From CAVPFA01 sp963703655 (GTDB lineage: Bacteria; Actinomycetota; Acidimicrobiia; Acidimicrobiales; Bog-793), in assembly GCA_963703655.1 (NCBI GenBank), contig CAVPFA010000003.1, positions 1,302,001 through 1,366,000 of the forward strand: 64,000 nucleotides of DNA. The letters run 5' to 3'. Below the pieces are notes generated by a model, which was not told the DNA's origin, searched no databases, and was given only the letters and a program-made list of their open reading frames with translations. Below are positions 1 to 8,468 of this stretch, piece by piece (positions within the stretch are counted from its first letter, which is position 1; each line of letters starts with the position of its first letter). The position numbers and the translations under genes are program-made.

Positions 1-1829
1 TTCCGATACCACCAGCTTCTAGGGGACTTCTTGCGCTTGGAGCTGCGCCGAACATTGGCTGAGGAGGTTCCCGGCCTCCACCGCAAGGCCGCCGCCTGGT
101 TCGCTGATCACGGTGAGATCGTCGAGGCCATTCGACACACGCTCGCGGCCGGCGACTGGCCCTATGCTGCCGGGCTAATCGCGGACAACTTGTTCAGCCT
201 GACGCTCGACGGTCAGGAAGGCAACCTTGCCGCGCTGTTGCGATCGTTCCCTGCCGGGGCATCGGCTGAGCATCCTGAGCTGGCTTCGGCTCATGCAGCA
301 ACGCAGCTCGCGCAGGGACTTTTGGAGGACGCATCGGCTCATCTGGCGGTGGCTGAATCCCGTCTGGAGAGCGCGCCGCCTGCCCGCCGCCGTCGCCTCG
401 CGGTGACAAACGCGTCCCTGCGCTTGGCGCTGGCGAGGCGCAGCGGCCAGTTCGCGGCAGTAATCGAGCAAGTGAATCTGCTCGATACCTCGACTGCGGA
501 TGGGTCGAGCGAGCCGATCGGGATGAACACCGAGCTGCGCGCGGTCGCTCTGATGAACCTAGGGATCGTCGAAACGTGGTCTGGCCGATTCGCCGATGCC
601 GACCGGCACCTGACCGAAGGAGCAACGCTCGCCCAGACGCTCGGCCGACCCTACGTAGAGGTCGCTTGTCGCGCGTATCAAGCATTTCCGTCAACGCTCT
701 TCTCGCTCACAAGCGCACGCGAACGCGGTCGTCACGCGTTAGCCCTCGCCGAGCGCTATGGCTTGAGCGATCGCTCGGTGCTCGCTCCTGCGTTAGGGGC
801 GCTTGCCTCCATAGCGGTCTGGACGGGCGAGTTCGAGGAGGGAGAGCGTTTGCTCCGCCGCGGTTGGGACGTCTTCCAGGCAGAGACTGAACCTGCCGCC
901 GCGGTGCTGCTGCACATGGTGACCGGGATGTTGCACGCCGGTCGCGGCGAGCATCAATCGGCGTCGAGGCGTTAACCGCGGCAGTGCAGGCGCAGTCGAT
1001 TCTCACAGGTGTGCACATTCTCGCACCGGTGATCGCCGAATGGCTCGCTCTTCTCGGGATGCCGAGCGAAGCGCGCGCAACGCTCGACGAGTTCTCCACC
1101 GAACACGAATGGATCGACGCCATTGACCTCGCGCGAGCAGCAATCAGCCTGGCAGAAAGGGACCCTGCCACGGCGCTAGCTCTCCTCGGAGATGTTCGGC
1201 GCATGATGGCGCCGCCCGGCTCTCCAGCGTACGCACTCGTCGAAGCACATCTGCTCGCCGGGCTCGCGCTCCTCGCTCTTGGCGATCGGGGCGCCGCCGC
1301 TGTCGCAGCAGAGGCCGCGCTCGCTGCTGCTGAACCAGATCGGCTGATCTTCCCGTTTGCGATGAACAACGCTGGCGAGCTCCTCGACGTCCTCCCACGT
1401 CACGAAACGGCGCACAGCTCGTTGCTCGCCGATGTCGTTGACCTACTACGAGGCGCACCGGCGCCACGCATTGACCGAGAGTGTCTACCGCAACCGGAGC
1501 TCAGCCCAACCGAGCTGCGAGTGATGCGATTCTTGCCGACAAACCTCACGCGGCCGGAGATCGCGCGATCGCTCCACGTCTCTGTCAACACCGTCAACAC
1601 CCATATACGCAGCATCTACTCCAAGCTCGGCGCGAGTGACCGCAGTTCAGCCGTGCGACGAGCACGCGACCTGAGGCTCCTTGCCATCGGCGCGCGCCCC
1701 TTCGCCGCCGAAGTGAGCGCCGCGTTCGCGCGCGAAAGTCACCAGATTCCGGTGACGACAATCACTGCGTCAGACGCCAAGATCATCGGGTGGCCACCCA
1801 GCCCGGCTGCCAGTACACGATCCGAATAA
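1..1829 (+). CDS. MalT/LuxR-type transcriptional regulator, 5' truncated by the window, frame-broken as read
   Basis: The reading frame is open from base 1 (FRYHQLLGDFLRLELRR), so the gene begins upstream; this is the region after the NTPase domain of MalT-like regulators. Alpha-helical TPR-like repeats follow, and a LuxR-type helix-turn-helix lies at about 1500-1680 (LSPTELRVMRFLPTNLTRPE, then SVNTVNTHIRSIYSKLG). The first frame stops at 975, while the homologous continuation (VEALTAAVQAQSILTGVH) is in the next frame from about 960. Supplying one base near 958-962 joins them without loss, so a one-base deletion in this sequence is likely. Large LuxR (LAL/MalT) regulators usually sense a small ligand and activate neighbouring catabolic genes. 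Neither ligand nor target can be read here. The family is secure; whether the break is biological is not. Confidence 0.8.
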
Positions 1830-2023
1830 GGGGGCGCATCGGAGCTACTGCTCTGTCCGCGTTCCCGGCCATGGCGTCGAAGGTGCGCAGCGGCGAGACC
1901 GTGCTCACGGGCTGGCTTGTGGATCGGTCAGCGGTGCACGGGGTTCTCGCGCAGATAGAAGCGCTCGGGCTCGATCTGATCGAACTTCGCCGAGGCGGGC
2001 CATCGGCCGTCTGTGAGCCCTAG
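1790..2023 (+). CDS. Small conserved-looking protein, 77 aa, unknown function
   Basis: GTG start, overlapping the last 40 bases of the LuxR-type regulator in a different frame, which suggests translational coupling. It has a balanced composition with no signal peptide or membrane segment. A central block (VRSGETVLTGWLVDRSAVHG, followed by LAQIEALGLDLIELRR) has the look of a small globular alpha/beta fold. From memory, similar small proteins often sit next to actinobacterial LuxR or oxidoreductase genes, but I cannot name a family. The overlap and protein-like composition support a real gene; it could also be a fortuitous frame. Confidence 0.55.
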   Translation: MATQPGCQYTIRIRGRIGATALSAFPAMASKVRSGETVLTGWLVDRSAVHGVLAQIEALGLDLIELRRGGPSAVCEP

Positions 2024-2174
2024 CGACAGCCGAGCACCATTTGTGTTCGGCGCGAGAACTTGGCCAATGTTCGGCAAAATCGCCAGCTTCTGGTGAGGGC
2101 AGATCACCCGACTCAGGGCGAACGTGTGCCGGTCAGCTTGTTGAGGCTCCTCCGGGAGCAGGAGGCCAGCCATC

Positions 2175-2834
2175 GTGTCGAAGCTTCACGTCATTATCGG
2201 CAGCACCCGACCCGGTCGAGCCTCGGACCTCGTTGCGCCCTGGGTGATTGACCGAGCACGGAGCCATGGAGGCTTTGATGTCGAAGTACTCGACCTGCGC
2301 GACTGGGCGTTGCCGATGTTCACGGAAACGTTCGAGACCGTGGGCGACTTCAACAACCCGACCTATTCATCCCCCGTCGTTCGCGCCTGGAACCGCAAGA
2401 TTGCTGAAGCAGACGCGTTCCTGGTCATCACGCCGGAGTACAACCACTCGGTTCCGGCGGTGTTGAAGAACGCTATCGACAGCGTGTTTGTCTCGTTCGC
2501 ATTTCGCAACAAGCCGATCGCGGCCGTCGGCTACAGCGGCGGAATAGCAGGCGGGGTTCGTACAATTGAGCACCTCGCTCAGATCGCTGTCGAAGCGGAG
2601 ATGATGCCGCTACGGACCGCACCGATCCTCCCGCAGGTGTTTCAGGCCTTCACTCCCGACCACGAGCCAGTGAACCCTGTCGCTGATATCAGCTTGCAGA
2701 TCGCCCTCGATGATCTCAAGTGGTGGTCAGACGTCCTAGAGGCGGCTCGCGCTGCGGGTCAGCTCCCGCCGGCGGTATTTCGGATTCAAGCTGCAGCGGT
2801 CGCTCTCGACGAAGTCGAGGACGAGGCGGTCTAG
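2175..2834 (+). CDS. NAD(P)H-dependent FMN reductase family protein
   Basis: 219 aa with a flavodoxin-like fold of the FMN_red (SsuE/ArsH/azoreductase) type. The N-terminal strand followed by GSTRPGRASD is the FMN-phosphate-binding loop, and TPEYNHSVPAVLKNAIDSV (about residues 78-96) is the family's flavin-contacting signature. Such soluble enzymes use NAD(P)H to reduce FMN, quinones or azo compounds; the substrate cannot be told from sequence. The start is GTG, preceded by a GGGAGCAGGAGG-type ribosome-binding site about 10 bases upstream. It stands alone between the LuxR-linked small gene and the MBL-fold gene, all on the same strand. Confidence 0.85.
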   Translation: MSKLHVIIGSTRPGRASDLVAPWVIDRARSHGGFDVEVLDLRDWALPMFTETFETVGDFNNPTYSSPVVRAWNRKIAEADAFLVITPEYNHSVPAVLKNAIDSVFVSFAFRNKPIAAVGYSGGIAGGVRTIEHLAQIAVEAEMMPLRTAPILPQVFQAFTPDHEPVNPVADISLQIALDDLKWWSDVLEAARAAGQLPPAVFRIQAAAVALDEVEDEAV

Positions 2835-2951
2835 TTCTGACTCTCCTTGGACGTCGTCGACACCAGAGCCATCTCCACGCACGCAGTGCGAGTTGTCTTG
2901 CTCGTTTGACGAAGCGCTCGCAAATCTCACTCGAAAGGAGTCTTCATAACC

Positions 2952-3942
2952 ATGTCAGAGACGATCCCTACCTCATCGCAGTCGCGCACACCGAGCGGGC
3001 GCGAGCTCCCCGACTACGCCCCGGTCCCTGAATCGGCGTTCGGACCGGCCGTGAACGAGCAGGGCTACTACGTCGGACGCGTCGAACGGAACCTCTACTT
3101 GATTACCGACGGCACGTACCAGTCAGCCTTCCTCACCACCCCCGACGGCGTCGTGCTCTTCGACGCTCCGCCGACGATCGGCCTAAACATCCAACGGGCC
3201 GTCGACGAGATCGCCGCCGCCAACGGGGTGAGCAACAAGGTCAATTACCTCATCTACTCGCACCATCACGCTGACCACGCCGGCGCGTCCTCGCTCTTCG
3301 GCCGGGACGTCACCCGCATCGGGCACGAGGAGAACGCGACGGCTGATTCTTCGCGACGGCGACCCGGCGAAGCCGCCGAACGAAGAGACCTTTCAGGATC
3401 GCCGCACGCTCGAGATCGGTGGCGAGCGCATCGACCTCAGCTGGCACGGGGCCAACCATTCGCCCGACAACATCGTCATCCACCTGCCCGACCACGACAC
3501 GATGATGATGGTGTACATCGTCAACCCGGGCTGGGCGCCGGTCTACATCTCCAACTTGACCGAGGACATCCCGGGCTACCTCGAGGCTCCCGCCAACGCG
3601 CTCGCCTACTCCTGGACGCACTACATCGGCGGCCACCTCGGCCGCCTCGGTACGAGGGACGACGTGGCGTTGCATCAGCGGTACATGGCCGACATCGCCG
3701 AGAACTCGAGAAATGCGATCGACACGGTCGACCCGACCCCGTACTTCGTGAAGTACGGGGCGAACAGCTGGGCAGCCGTGAAGGGCTACCTCGACGAGAT
3801 CTCGGCCGTTGCCGCGGCGCCGGTCATCGAGAAGTACACCGGCGTGCTGGCGGCCGTCGATGTCTTCACAGAGAGCACGGCATTTTGGGTCATGGAATCG
3901 ATCCGTCTCGACCTCGGCTACGGCTCCCAGGTGCACCCATGA
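2952..3942 (+). CDS. Metallo-beta-lactamase-fold hydrolase, frame-broken as read
   Basis: Begins at ATG 2952 with AAAGGAG 11 bases upstream. The first half carries the zinc signature YSHHHADHAGASSLFGRD at about residues 100-117. At about 3336-3341 the frame must shift: dropping the A at 3339 turns the text into ENARLILRDGDPAKPPNEET and continues through the second metal-ligand motif (DLSWHGANHSPDN) to the stop at 3942, ending LGYGSQVHP. As read, the first frame runs on by chance to 4094 with arginine- and proline-rich nonsense. The whole protein, about 329 aa, resembles the broad class B MBL hydrolases (glyoxalase II, lactonase, quorum-quenching-like). The substrate is unknown. The break is probably an inserted base in the assembly. 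Confidence 0.8.
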
Positions 3943-3962
3943 TTGCCTCCGTCCTCGTCTCA

Positions 3963-4577
3963 CTAAGTGACCGAACTGAGCACGCTCTCGACGAAGAGCT
4001 TCGAGACCGCGGCGGCGAGCCGATTGGGATCCTGTTCGGTGATGCGATCCGTCAGCCTCCCGCTGATCAGCAGAGCCGCCAAGCCGTGAACTAGCGACCA
4101 GGCGGAGACGGTCACTATCTCCGGATCGAGATCGCGGAGCCTGCCTTCGGCCCTGCACCGCTCGATCGTGCTCGTGAGCAACGAGTACGCAGCTTCGCCC
4201 GCGGCCTGGAACGCCTGATCGTCCAGGTCGAGCGCGTCGAGACGGAACATCACCTCGAAATGGGCGGGGTGATCGACAGCGAAACGGACGTAACCGCGCC
4301 CTATAGCGCCGAGCACGTCGGCGCCGTCGTCCCCACCCGTGCCGGCTATCTCTTCGGCGACGGTGCGGGCCAGCCACTGGTAACCCTGGGCCGCGAACGC
4401 GGTCAGCAGTCCAGCCTTGTTGCGGAAGTAATGCGCCGGCGCCCCGTGCGACACGCCGGCCCGGCGGGTGACGTCGCGCAACGAGAGCGCGCTCACGCCG
4501 TGCACCTGTACGGCCGCCTCTACGGCTTCGAGCAGCGCATTCGGCAGATCTCCCTGTCTGTAGCGCACGCCTTGCAT
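3963..4577 (-). CDS. TetR/AcrR family transcriptional repressor
   Basis: N-terminal TetR helix-turn-helix (ALSLRDVTRRAGVSHGAPAH followed by YFRNKAGLL), then a helical ligand-binding domain ending near a hydrophobic VHGLAALLISGRL helix typical of the TetR_C_33-like group. I place the start at ATG 4577 (MQGVRYRQGD), giving 204 aa. An upstream in-frame GTG at 4622 would put the coding region inside the palindromic operator. It is divergent from the DinB/MDMPI-like genes, with a perfect 19-bp dyad between them, so it most likely represses itself and those genes. The ligand is unknown. It is convergent with the MBL gene, with 20 bases between stops. Confidence 0.88.
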   Translation of the reverse strand: MQGVRYRQGDLPNALLEAVEAAVQVHGVSALSLRDVTRRAGVSHGAPAHYFRNKAGLLTAFAAQGYQWLARTVAEEIAGTGGDDGADVLGAIGRGYVRFAVDHPAHFEVMFRLDALDLDDQAFQAAGEAAYSLLTSTIERCRAEGRLRDLDPEIVTVSAWSLVHGLAALLISGRLTDRITEQDPNRLAAAVSKLFVESVLSSVT

Positions 4578-4612
4578 CTTGTCATCCTGCCGTTGACAAC
4601 CCGCCGGCAACG

Positions 4613-4631
4613 AACTAGACACTGTCTAGTT
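4613..4631. promoter_or_regulatory. Perfect palindrome, probable TetR operator
   Basis: AACTAGAC-ACT-GTCTAGTT: two perfect 8-bp arms with a 3-bp spacer, lying between the divergent TetR gene (start 4577) and the gene at 4660. Length, symmetry and place match operators of TetR-family repressors. Which protein binds it is inferred from position only. Confidence 0.75.
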
Positions 4632-4659
4632 AGTTGCCGTCCAGGCACGGAGGCAAAGC

Positions 4660-5136
4660 ATGGCAAGCGGGGTATCCGACATGGAATCAACTTCTGAATA
4701 CGCTGCCGAGGTTGCGGCCGCGCGCGACCGTCTTGTCGGTTTCGTGGGACAGTGCTCAGACGCGTCGTGGGTGTCGGTTTCAGCGGCCGAAGGTGACCCA
4801 CGCCCGGTCGGCGTCATTGTCGATCACGTCGCGGACGCTTATGAGTACCTGGCCGGTTGGATTCGGGCCCTCCTCGACGGCGAGAGCGTCAATGTGACCG
4901 GAGAAGTGGTGGACGAGCTCAATGCGCGGCACGCGTTCGCTGCCTCCGACGTCACACGGAGTCAGGCGGTCGCGCACCTCCAAAGGAGCGGCGACATGAT
5001 CGTCGAGCTGATCGGCTCTCTCCGCCGAGAGGCGCTGGACCTCGACGGCGGGCGAGTTCGCCGGCTCGCGAAGATTGCCGCCCTGCATGCCGACAGTCAC
5101 CGACAAGAGGTCGAATCCGTCACGGCAACGGCCTGA
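4660..5136 (+). CDS. DinB/MDMPI-superfamily-like protein
   Basis: 158 aa, predicted all-helical, with HVADAYEYLAGWIRALLDGE (about residues 51-70) and a late HADSHRQEV resembling the histidines of the DinB four-helix-bundle metal site. The family includes mycothiol- and bacillithiol-dependent transferases and many proteins of unknown role. The ATG is preceded by CACGGAGGC. It begins 29 bases after the palindromic operator and is followed after 9 bases by a second MDMPI-like gene, so the two probably form a TetR-controlled operon. Substrate unknown. Confidence 0.65.
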   Translation: MASGVSDMESTSEYAAEVAAARDRLVGFVGQCSDASWVSVSAAEGDPRPVGVIVDHVADAYEYLAGWIRALLDGESVNVTGEVVDELNARHAFAASDVTRSQAVAHLQRSGDMIVELIGSLRREALDLDGGRVRRLAKIAALHADSHRQEVESVTATA

Positions 5137-5145
5137 GAGGTGGTC

Positions 5146-5766
5146 ATGGACACGTGGCGGGCGATGGACGAGGAGCGGTCGGCGCTGGCTGACGACCTGG
5201 CGACGCTCGACGACAGCCGGTGGGACGAGCAGTCGCTGTGCAGCGAGTGGAAGGTCCGGCACGTCGTCGCCCACCTGATCAGGGGGGCGGATTTGAAGAC
5301 GGGCCCGTTTCTTGCGGGGATGCTCAAGAGCGGCATGAACTTCAACCGCTTCATGGCCCGTGAAGGCCTGGCGCTGGGAGCGGCGGCCCCCGAGGAACTC
5401 GTTGGGCAGTTCAGGAAGACGATCGGGACGCGTCGGACGCCGGTGGGGGCGAAGCCGGAGATCATGCTCATCGACCTCGTGTGCCACAGCGCGGACATCC
5501 GCCGGCCGACGGGCATGACCCGGAGCGTGCCAGAGGCCACGCTGTTGACGGTGGCCGAGATGATGAAGGGCATAGGTTTCCCGCTCCAGGCCAAAAGGCG
5601 CATTGCCGGTCTGCGTATGTCGACCACCGACTCCGACTGGTCGGCGGGAGACGGTCCTTCCGTCGAGGGCCCGCTGGCCTCGGTCATCCTCGTGATGGCG
5701 GGACGAAAGGCACCGCTCGAGAACCTGTCAGGTGAAGGAATGCAAACCCTTCAGGCCCGAATGTAG
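5146..5766 (+). CDS. Maleylpyruvate isomerase (MDMPI)-family, probably mycothiol-dependent protein
   Basis: About 206 aa. The N-terminus (RAMDEERSALADDLATLDDS, then W..QSLCSEWKVRHVVAHL) is the TIGR03083 actinobacterial MDMPI signature: W-x(n)-LCxxWxVRxVVAHL places the metal-binding histidine in a DinB-like four-helix bundle. In the middle, EIMLIDLVCHSADIRRPTG supplies the second His and Asp ligands. Family members use mycothiol for isomerase or transferase reactions, but most, including this one, have no assigned substrate. I prefer ATG 5146 over GTG 5140 because AGAGG at 5136-5140 is then correctly spaced. Same operon as the gene before it. Confidence 0.8.
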   Translation: MDTWRAMDEERSALADDLATLDDSRWDEQSLCSEWKVRHVVAHLIRGADLKTGPFLAGMLKSGMNFNRFMAREGLALGAAAPEELVGQFRKTIGTRRTPVGAKPEIMLIDLVCHSADIRRPTGMTRSVPEATLLTVAEMMKGIGFPLQAKRRIAGLRMSTTDSDWSAGDGPSVEGPLASVILVMAGRKAPLENLSGEGMQTLQARM

Positions 5767-5885
5767 CTGCGGCGTCGCGCCGGCTCGGAGCGGGGTTGCG
5801 ATCCGAGGCCGAGGCCTGCCCCGCCGCGCCGCCATGCCGGCCGGCCGGCCGGCTGGAGTGTCCGTGTCGCGTTGTCGGGTGAAGC

Positions 5886-5916
5886 TTGACATTGGACCAC
5901 ACTCCAAGGTCTACGT
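5886..5916 (+). promoter_or_regulatory. MerR-type promoter/operator
   Basis: TTGACA (5886-5891) is a good -35 element. The spacer holds a dyad, GAC-x-TTGGA-n6-TCCAA-x-GTC, at 5888-5911. The likely -10 (around CTACGT or TACGTT, 5911-5917) sits 19-20 bases away. An over-long spacer filled by a dyad is the hallmark of promoters twisted open by MerR-family activators. It lies just upstream of the merR-like start at 5924, so autoregulation together with the coupled peptide gene is likely. Confidence 0.7.
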
Positions 5917-5923
5917 TTCGATC

Positions 5924-6343
5924 ATGACCCTCACGATCACCGAGACGGCGGCACGGTTGGGTGTTCGATCCGACACGTTGCGGTACTACGAGCGGGCACG
6001 GCTGATCTCTTCCGCCGGTCGCACCGTCGGCGGTTACCGGGTGTACGACGACAACGTCGTTGACCGGGTTCGCTTCATCAAGGCCGCGCAGCGCAGCGGG
6101 CTGCGCTTGCGGTCCATCGCGGAGCTGCTCACCATCTCCGACAGCGGAAACTGCCCTTGTGGGCATACCGCAGATCTCGTACGGCAACGCATCGCCGAGG
6201 TCGACGCCGAGATCAACGATCTCCAGACCCTTCGGAGAAAGCTCGTCCGGTTAGGCCGGGAGAACGAACGGTGTCGCACGCCGTCGGTGGACCGATGGTC
6301 TTGCCGATTCATGTCGTGTGAGAAGGGAGGTGAAGCGTCATGA
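5924..6343 (+). CDS. MerR-family thiol metalloregulator (Hg/Zn/Pb/Cu-type)
   Basis: 139 aa from ATG 5924. The N-terminal winged helix (TITETAARLGVRSDTLRYYE, GYRVYDD) and a long dimerisation helix (TADLVRQRIAEVDAEINDLQ) are classic MerR. Cysteines at 77, 79, 117, 127 and 132 fall where MerR and ZntR bind metal: Tn501 MerR uses Cys82, 117 and 126. A soft heavy-metal ion is therefore the likely inducer; which one cannot be read. A longer frame opens at 5732 but would span the promoter dyad, so it is not used. The stop overlaps the next ATG (ATGA), tying the regulator to a Cys-rich micropeptide. Confidence 0.87.
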   Translation: MTLTITETAARLGVRSDTLRYYERARLISSAGRTVGGYRVYDDNVVDRVRFIKAAQRSGLRLRSIAELLTISDSGNCPCGHTADLVRQRIAEVDAEINDLQTLRRKLVRLGRENERCRTPSVDRWSCRFMSCEKGGEAS

Positions 6344-6402
6344 CTTCCGCGAACTGTGGCTGCGTCTGCCCCTGCTCACCATGCTGCTGCTGCGGCCGCT
6401 GA
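6340..6402 (+). CDS. 20-residue cysteine-rich micropeptide, metallothionein-like candidate
   Basis: MTSANCGCVCPCSPCCCCGR: eight cysteines in 20 residues (6, 8, 10, 12, 15-18). The ATG overlaps the stop of the MerR-type regulator (ATGA) and is preceded by a strong GGGAGGTGA ribosome-binding site at 6326-6334. CxC and CC pairs are typical of metal-thiolate clusters, and with a thiol metalloregulator in the same transcript the simplest reading is a metal-binding or metal-chaperone peptide. It matches no named metallothionein family I know (MymT, SmtA and Cup1 are longer). Chance coding cannot be excluded at this length, but coupling, ribosome-binding site and composition together make it credible. 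Confidence 0.7.
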   Translation: MTSANCGCVCPCSPCCCCGR

Positions 6403-6420
6403 GCCTGTGCGGTGGGATCT

Positions 6421-8166
6421 TCAGGAAACGATGGCGCCTTCGATCTGAGCCTTTCTCATCGCGACGATGAAGGGCGGAAAGCCCGTGTTACCGGTCGTGA
6501 TAGTCGGGAGCACGGAATCGTCGCAGCAAGCGAGGTTCTCGACGCCGAACACGTCGAGGTTCTTGTCGACGACTCCGGTGGTGGCGTCAGGCGCCATTCG
6601 GCAGGTGCCGGACGCGTGGAAGGCTGCGAGGGTTGAGGCGCTCTTCGCATCGTCTCGCAGGAGCGCATCGTCCGGCGCCGGTCCGAACGGCGCCGGGTAG
6701 TGCGGTGGCGGCGGGTAGATGGGCGGGGAGCCCGCATACAGGATGGCGATGTTCCAGAAGACCTTGAACATCTGAACGGCGCGATCGAGGTCGGTCGTCC
6801 CGCCGACATCCTTGTAGTAGGCGAACGCGATATCCGGTTGCATCAGCGGGTCGGTGCTCGCGATCTGGACCGTCCCGAGCCGGTTGGGCACGACCAGGTA
6901 TCCCATGAGCGAAATCGATGGAGTGTCGTGCGCACCGAGCGCCGTCACGAGGCTTCGGGGCAAGACGCCGGCCGCCGGGAAGACGTAGACCTGGGCGCGG
7001 CGAACGCCGTCCTTGGCCTGTCCCGTGGCGTGCTGCGCCGGGGAGACCGCCTCGCTGCCGCTCAGGTCGACGAATGCCTGCGGCGCCCTGAAGCCCACCG
7101 GGTCCAACAGCGGGTCCGGATTGGATCCTCGTGGGATGAGCCCGGTCACCCCGTAGTGATTTTGCATGTTCGCGCCGACGTTCGGATTGTCGACGACCAC
7201 CGGGATACCGAGACTTGTAAGGAGCGCCGTCGGCCCCACGCCCGAGAGCTGAAGCAACTGCGGGTTGGCGATCGACCCCGCGCACAGGACGACTTTGTTT
7301 CTCGCGACCGCGGTCAGCACGGTATTGCGGTTGCCGTCGAGGAAATATTGGACGCCGGTCGCTCGGCGAGCACCCCGATTTGAGGGCGAGATCATCACCT
7401 TTGTGGCGGTCGCCCTCGAGATCACCCTCAGCTTTCGCCCACCGACGCCGTTGCCGTTCGCATCGACGACGCTCTCGGGCAGGAATGCGGGCTGCGCCCA
7501 GTCGCGCGTGCCGAAGAAGCCCGGCGTCGCGTCGGGGGTCGGCCTGATGAACCACTGCGAGGGTGCGGTGCCCACCGCGTTCACAGAGTCGTTGTAGTCG
7601 TCCACCAGAGGGGCGTTAGTAGCGCCGGCAACCGCAGTGAGGAGCGCGTTCCACCCCGGATTCTCGGCCGTCGCCATCGGAGGGTCACGGGTGATGTGCA
7701 ACGGACCCGACGCGCCTCGCTGCGCCGGATTCGCGACGAAGCCGTTCGGCGTGAACGTCTCCAGCGCCCTCATGAACGGCAGCAGGCTCGCGTAGCTCCA
7801 CTGGGGGTCAATGGCTCCCCAGGAGTCGTACGCGTCCGCGGACCCGCGTACCGCCGACATGCCGCTCTGGCCCGAGCCGCCGCCCCACATGCGTCCGTCG
7901 CTGTACGCGAAGATCCCGGCTTGGTTGAGGTCGGCGGCGTCGCAGCCGCGGGTGAACGAATACCTAGGGTCGCGACCCAAAGTCGGGTCTCCAAAGGGAG
8001 CGCCGGTGAGAACCCGAGGATCTGCGGACCGGTCTTGTCCGGCCTCGATTACGAGGACGCTGGTCCTCAGGTCTTTCGAAAGAAGCGCAGCAAGCGCAGT
8101 GCCGGCCGTCCCGAGCCCGACGATGACATAGTCTGCTTCGCCTCCCGGAGATGGTTCTGGGGCCAT
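6421..8166 (-). CDS. GMC-family FAD-dependent oxidoreductase
   Basis: 581 aa. The N-terminal dinucleotide fold DYVIVGLGTAGTALAALLS is followed by VLVIEAG, the FAD ADP-binding beta-alpha-beta with its ribose-binding Glu. GGGSGQSGM (about residue 96) is the second GMC contact. The C-terminus has HASGTCRM and DSVLPTITTGNTGFPPF, where the catalytic His/Asn pair of GMC enzymes sits. Members oxidise alcohols, sugars or choline with oxygen or other acceptors; the substrate is not predictable here. There is no clear signal peptide, so it is probably cytoplasmic. It converges on the metal micropeptide gene with 18 bases between; no functional link is evident. Confidence 0.88.
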   Translation of the reverse strand: MAPEPSPGGEADYVIVGLGTAGTALAALLSKDLRTSVLVIEAGQDRSADPRVLTGAPFGDPTLGRDPRYSFTRGCDAADLNQAGIFAYSDGRMWGGGSGQSGMSAVRGSADAYDSWGAIDPQWSYASLLPFMRALETFTPNGFVANPAQRGASGPLHITRDPPMATAENPGWNALLTAVAGATNAPLVDDYNDSVNAVGTAPSQWFIRPTPDATPGFFGTRDWAQPAFLPESVVDANGNGVGGRKLRVISRATATKVMISPSNRGARRATGVQYFLDGNRNTVLTAVARNKVVLCAGSIANPQLLQLSGVGPTALLTSLGIPVVVDNPNVGANMQNHYGVTGLIPRGSNPDPLLDPVGFRAPQAFVDLSGSEAVSPAQHATGQAKDGVRRAQVYVFPAAGVLPRSLVTALGAHDTPSISLMGYLVVPNRLGTVQIASTDPLMQPDIAFAYYKDVGGTTDLDRAVQMFKVFWNIAILYAGSPPIYPPPPHYPAPFGPAPDDALLRDDAKSASTLAAFHASGTCRMAPDATTGVVDKNLDVFGVENLACCDDSVLPTITTGNTGFPPFIVAMRKAQIEGAIVS

Positions 8167-8245
8167 GGGTTACCTCCGCAAACGGGGGCCTCATTCTGCC
8201 GTCCCGACCCGCACAACCGGGGCTCCTGAACAGACACAACAACGG

Positions 8246-8318
8246 TGGTCGGGACCGGCATCGATCCGGTGACCTCACGCTTTTCAGGCGCGCGCTCTAC
8301 CAACTGAGCTACCCGACC
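8246..8318 (-). tRNA. tRNA-Phe (GAA)
   Basis: 73-nt cloverleaf on the minus strand. Acceptor GGTCGGG pairs with CCCGACC; D-arm GCTC/GAGC; anticodon stem CGCGC/GCGTG around CTGAAAA (anticodon GAA); T-stem ACCGG/CCGGT. Discriminator A; CCA is not encoded. The T-loop reads ATCGATG, with A instead of the usual T at position 54. Confidence 0.95.
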
Positions 8319-8360
8319 GCGTCGCCCCGTTTGCGGGACGGCGAAGCTGATACCCACGAG

Positions 8361-8435
8361 CGGACCTGACGGGATTTGAACCCGCGACCTCCGGCTTGAC
8401 AGGCCGGCGTGCACTCCGAGCTGCACCACAGGTCC
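8361..8435 (-). tRNA. tRNA-Asp (GTC)
   Basis: 75-nt cloverleaf on the minus strand. Acceptor GGACCTG/CAGGTCC; D-stem GTGC/GCAC; anticodon stem CCGGC/GCCGG around CTGTCAA (anticodon GTC); T-arm GCGGG-TTCAAAT-CCCGT; discriminator G, as expected for Asp. It lies 42 bases upstream of tRNA-Phe, so the two are probably co-transcribed. Confidence 0.96.
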
Positions 8436-8468
8436 CGGTGGCCGGCGAGAAATCGCCGGTCGGGATGC

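Noticed and set aside
3310..4377. 355-codon minus-strand frame antisense to the MBL gene and through the TetR gene in another frame
   Set aside because: Low-complexity arginine-rich translation with no motifs; both strands are explained by better genes.
8361..8435. tRNA-Asp as an integration (att) site
   Set aside because: No integrase, direct tRNA-end repeat or mobile genes on either side.
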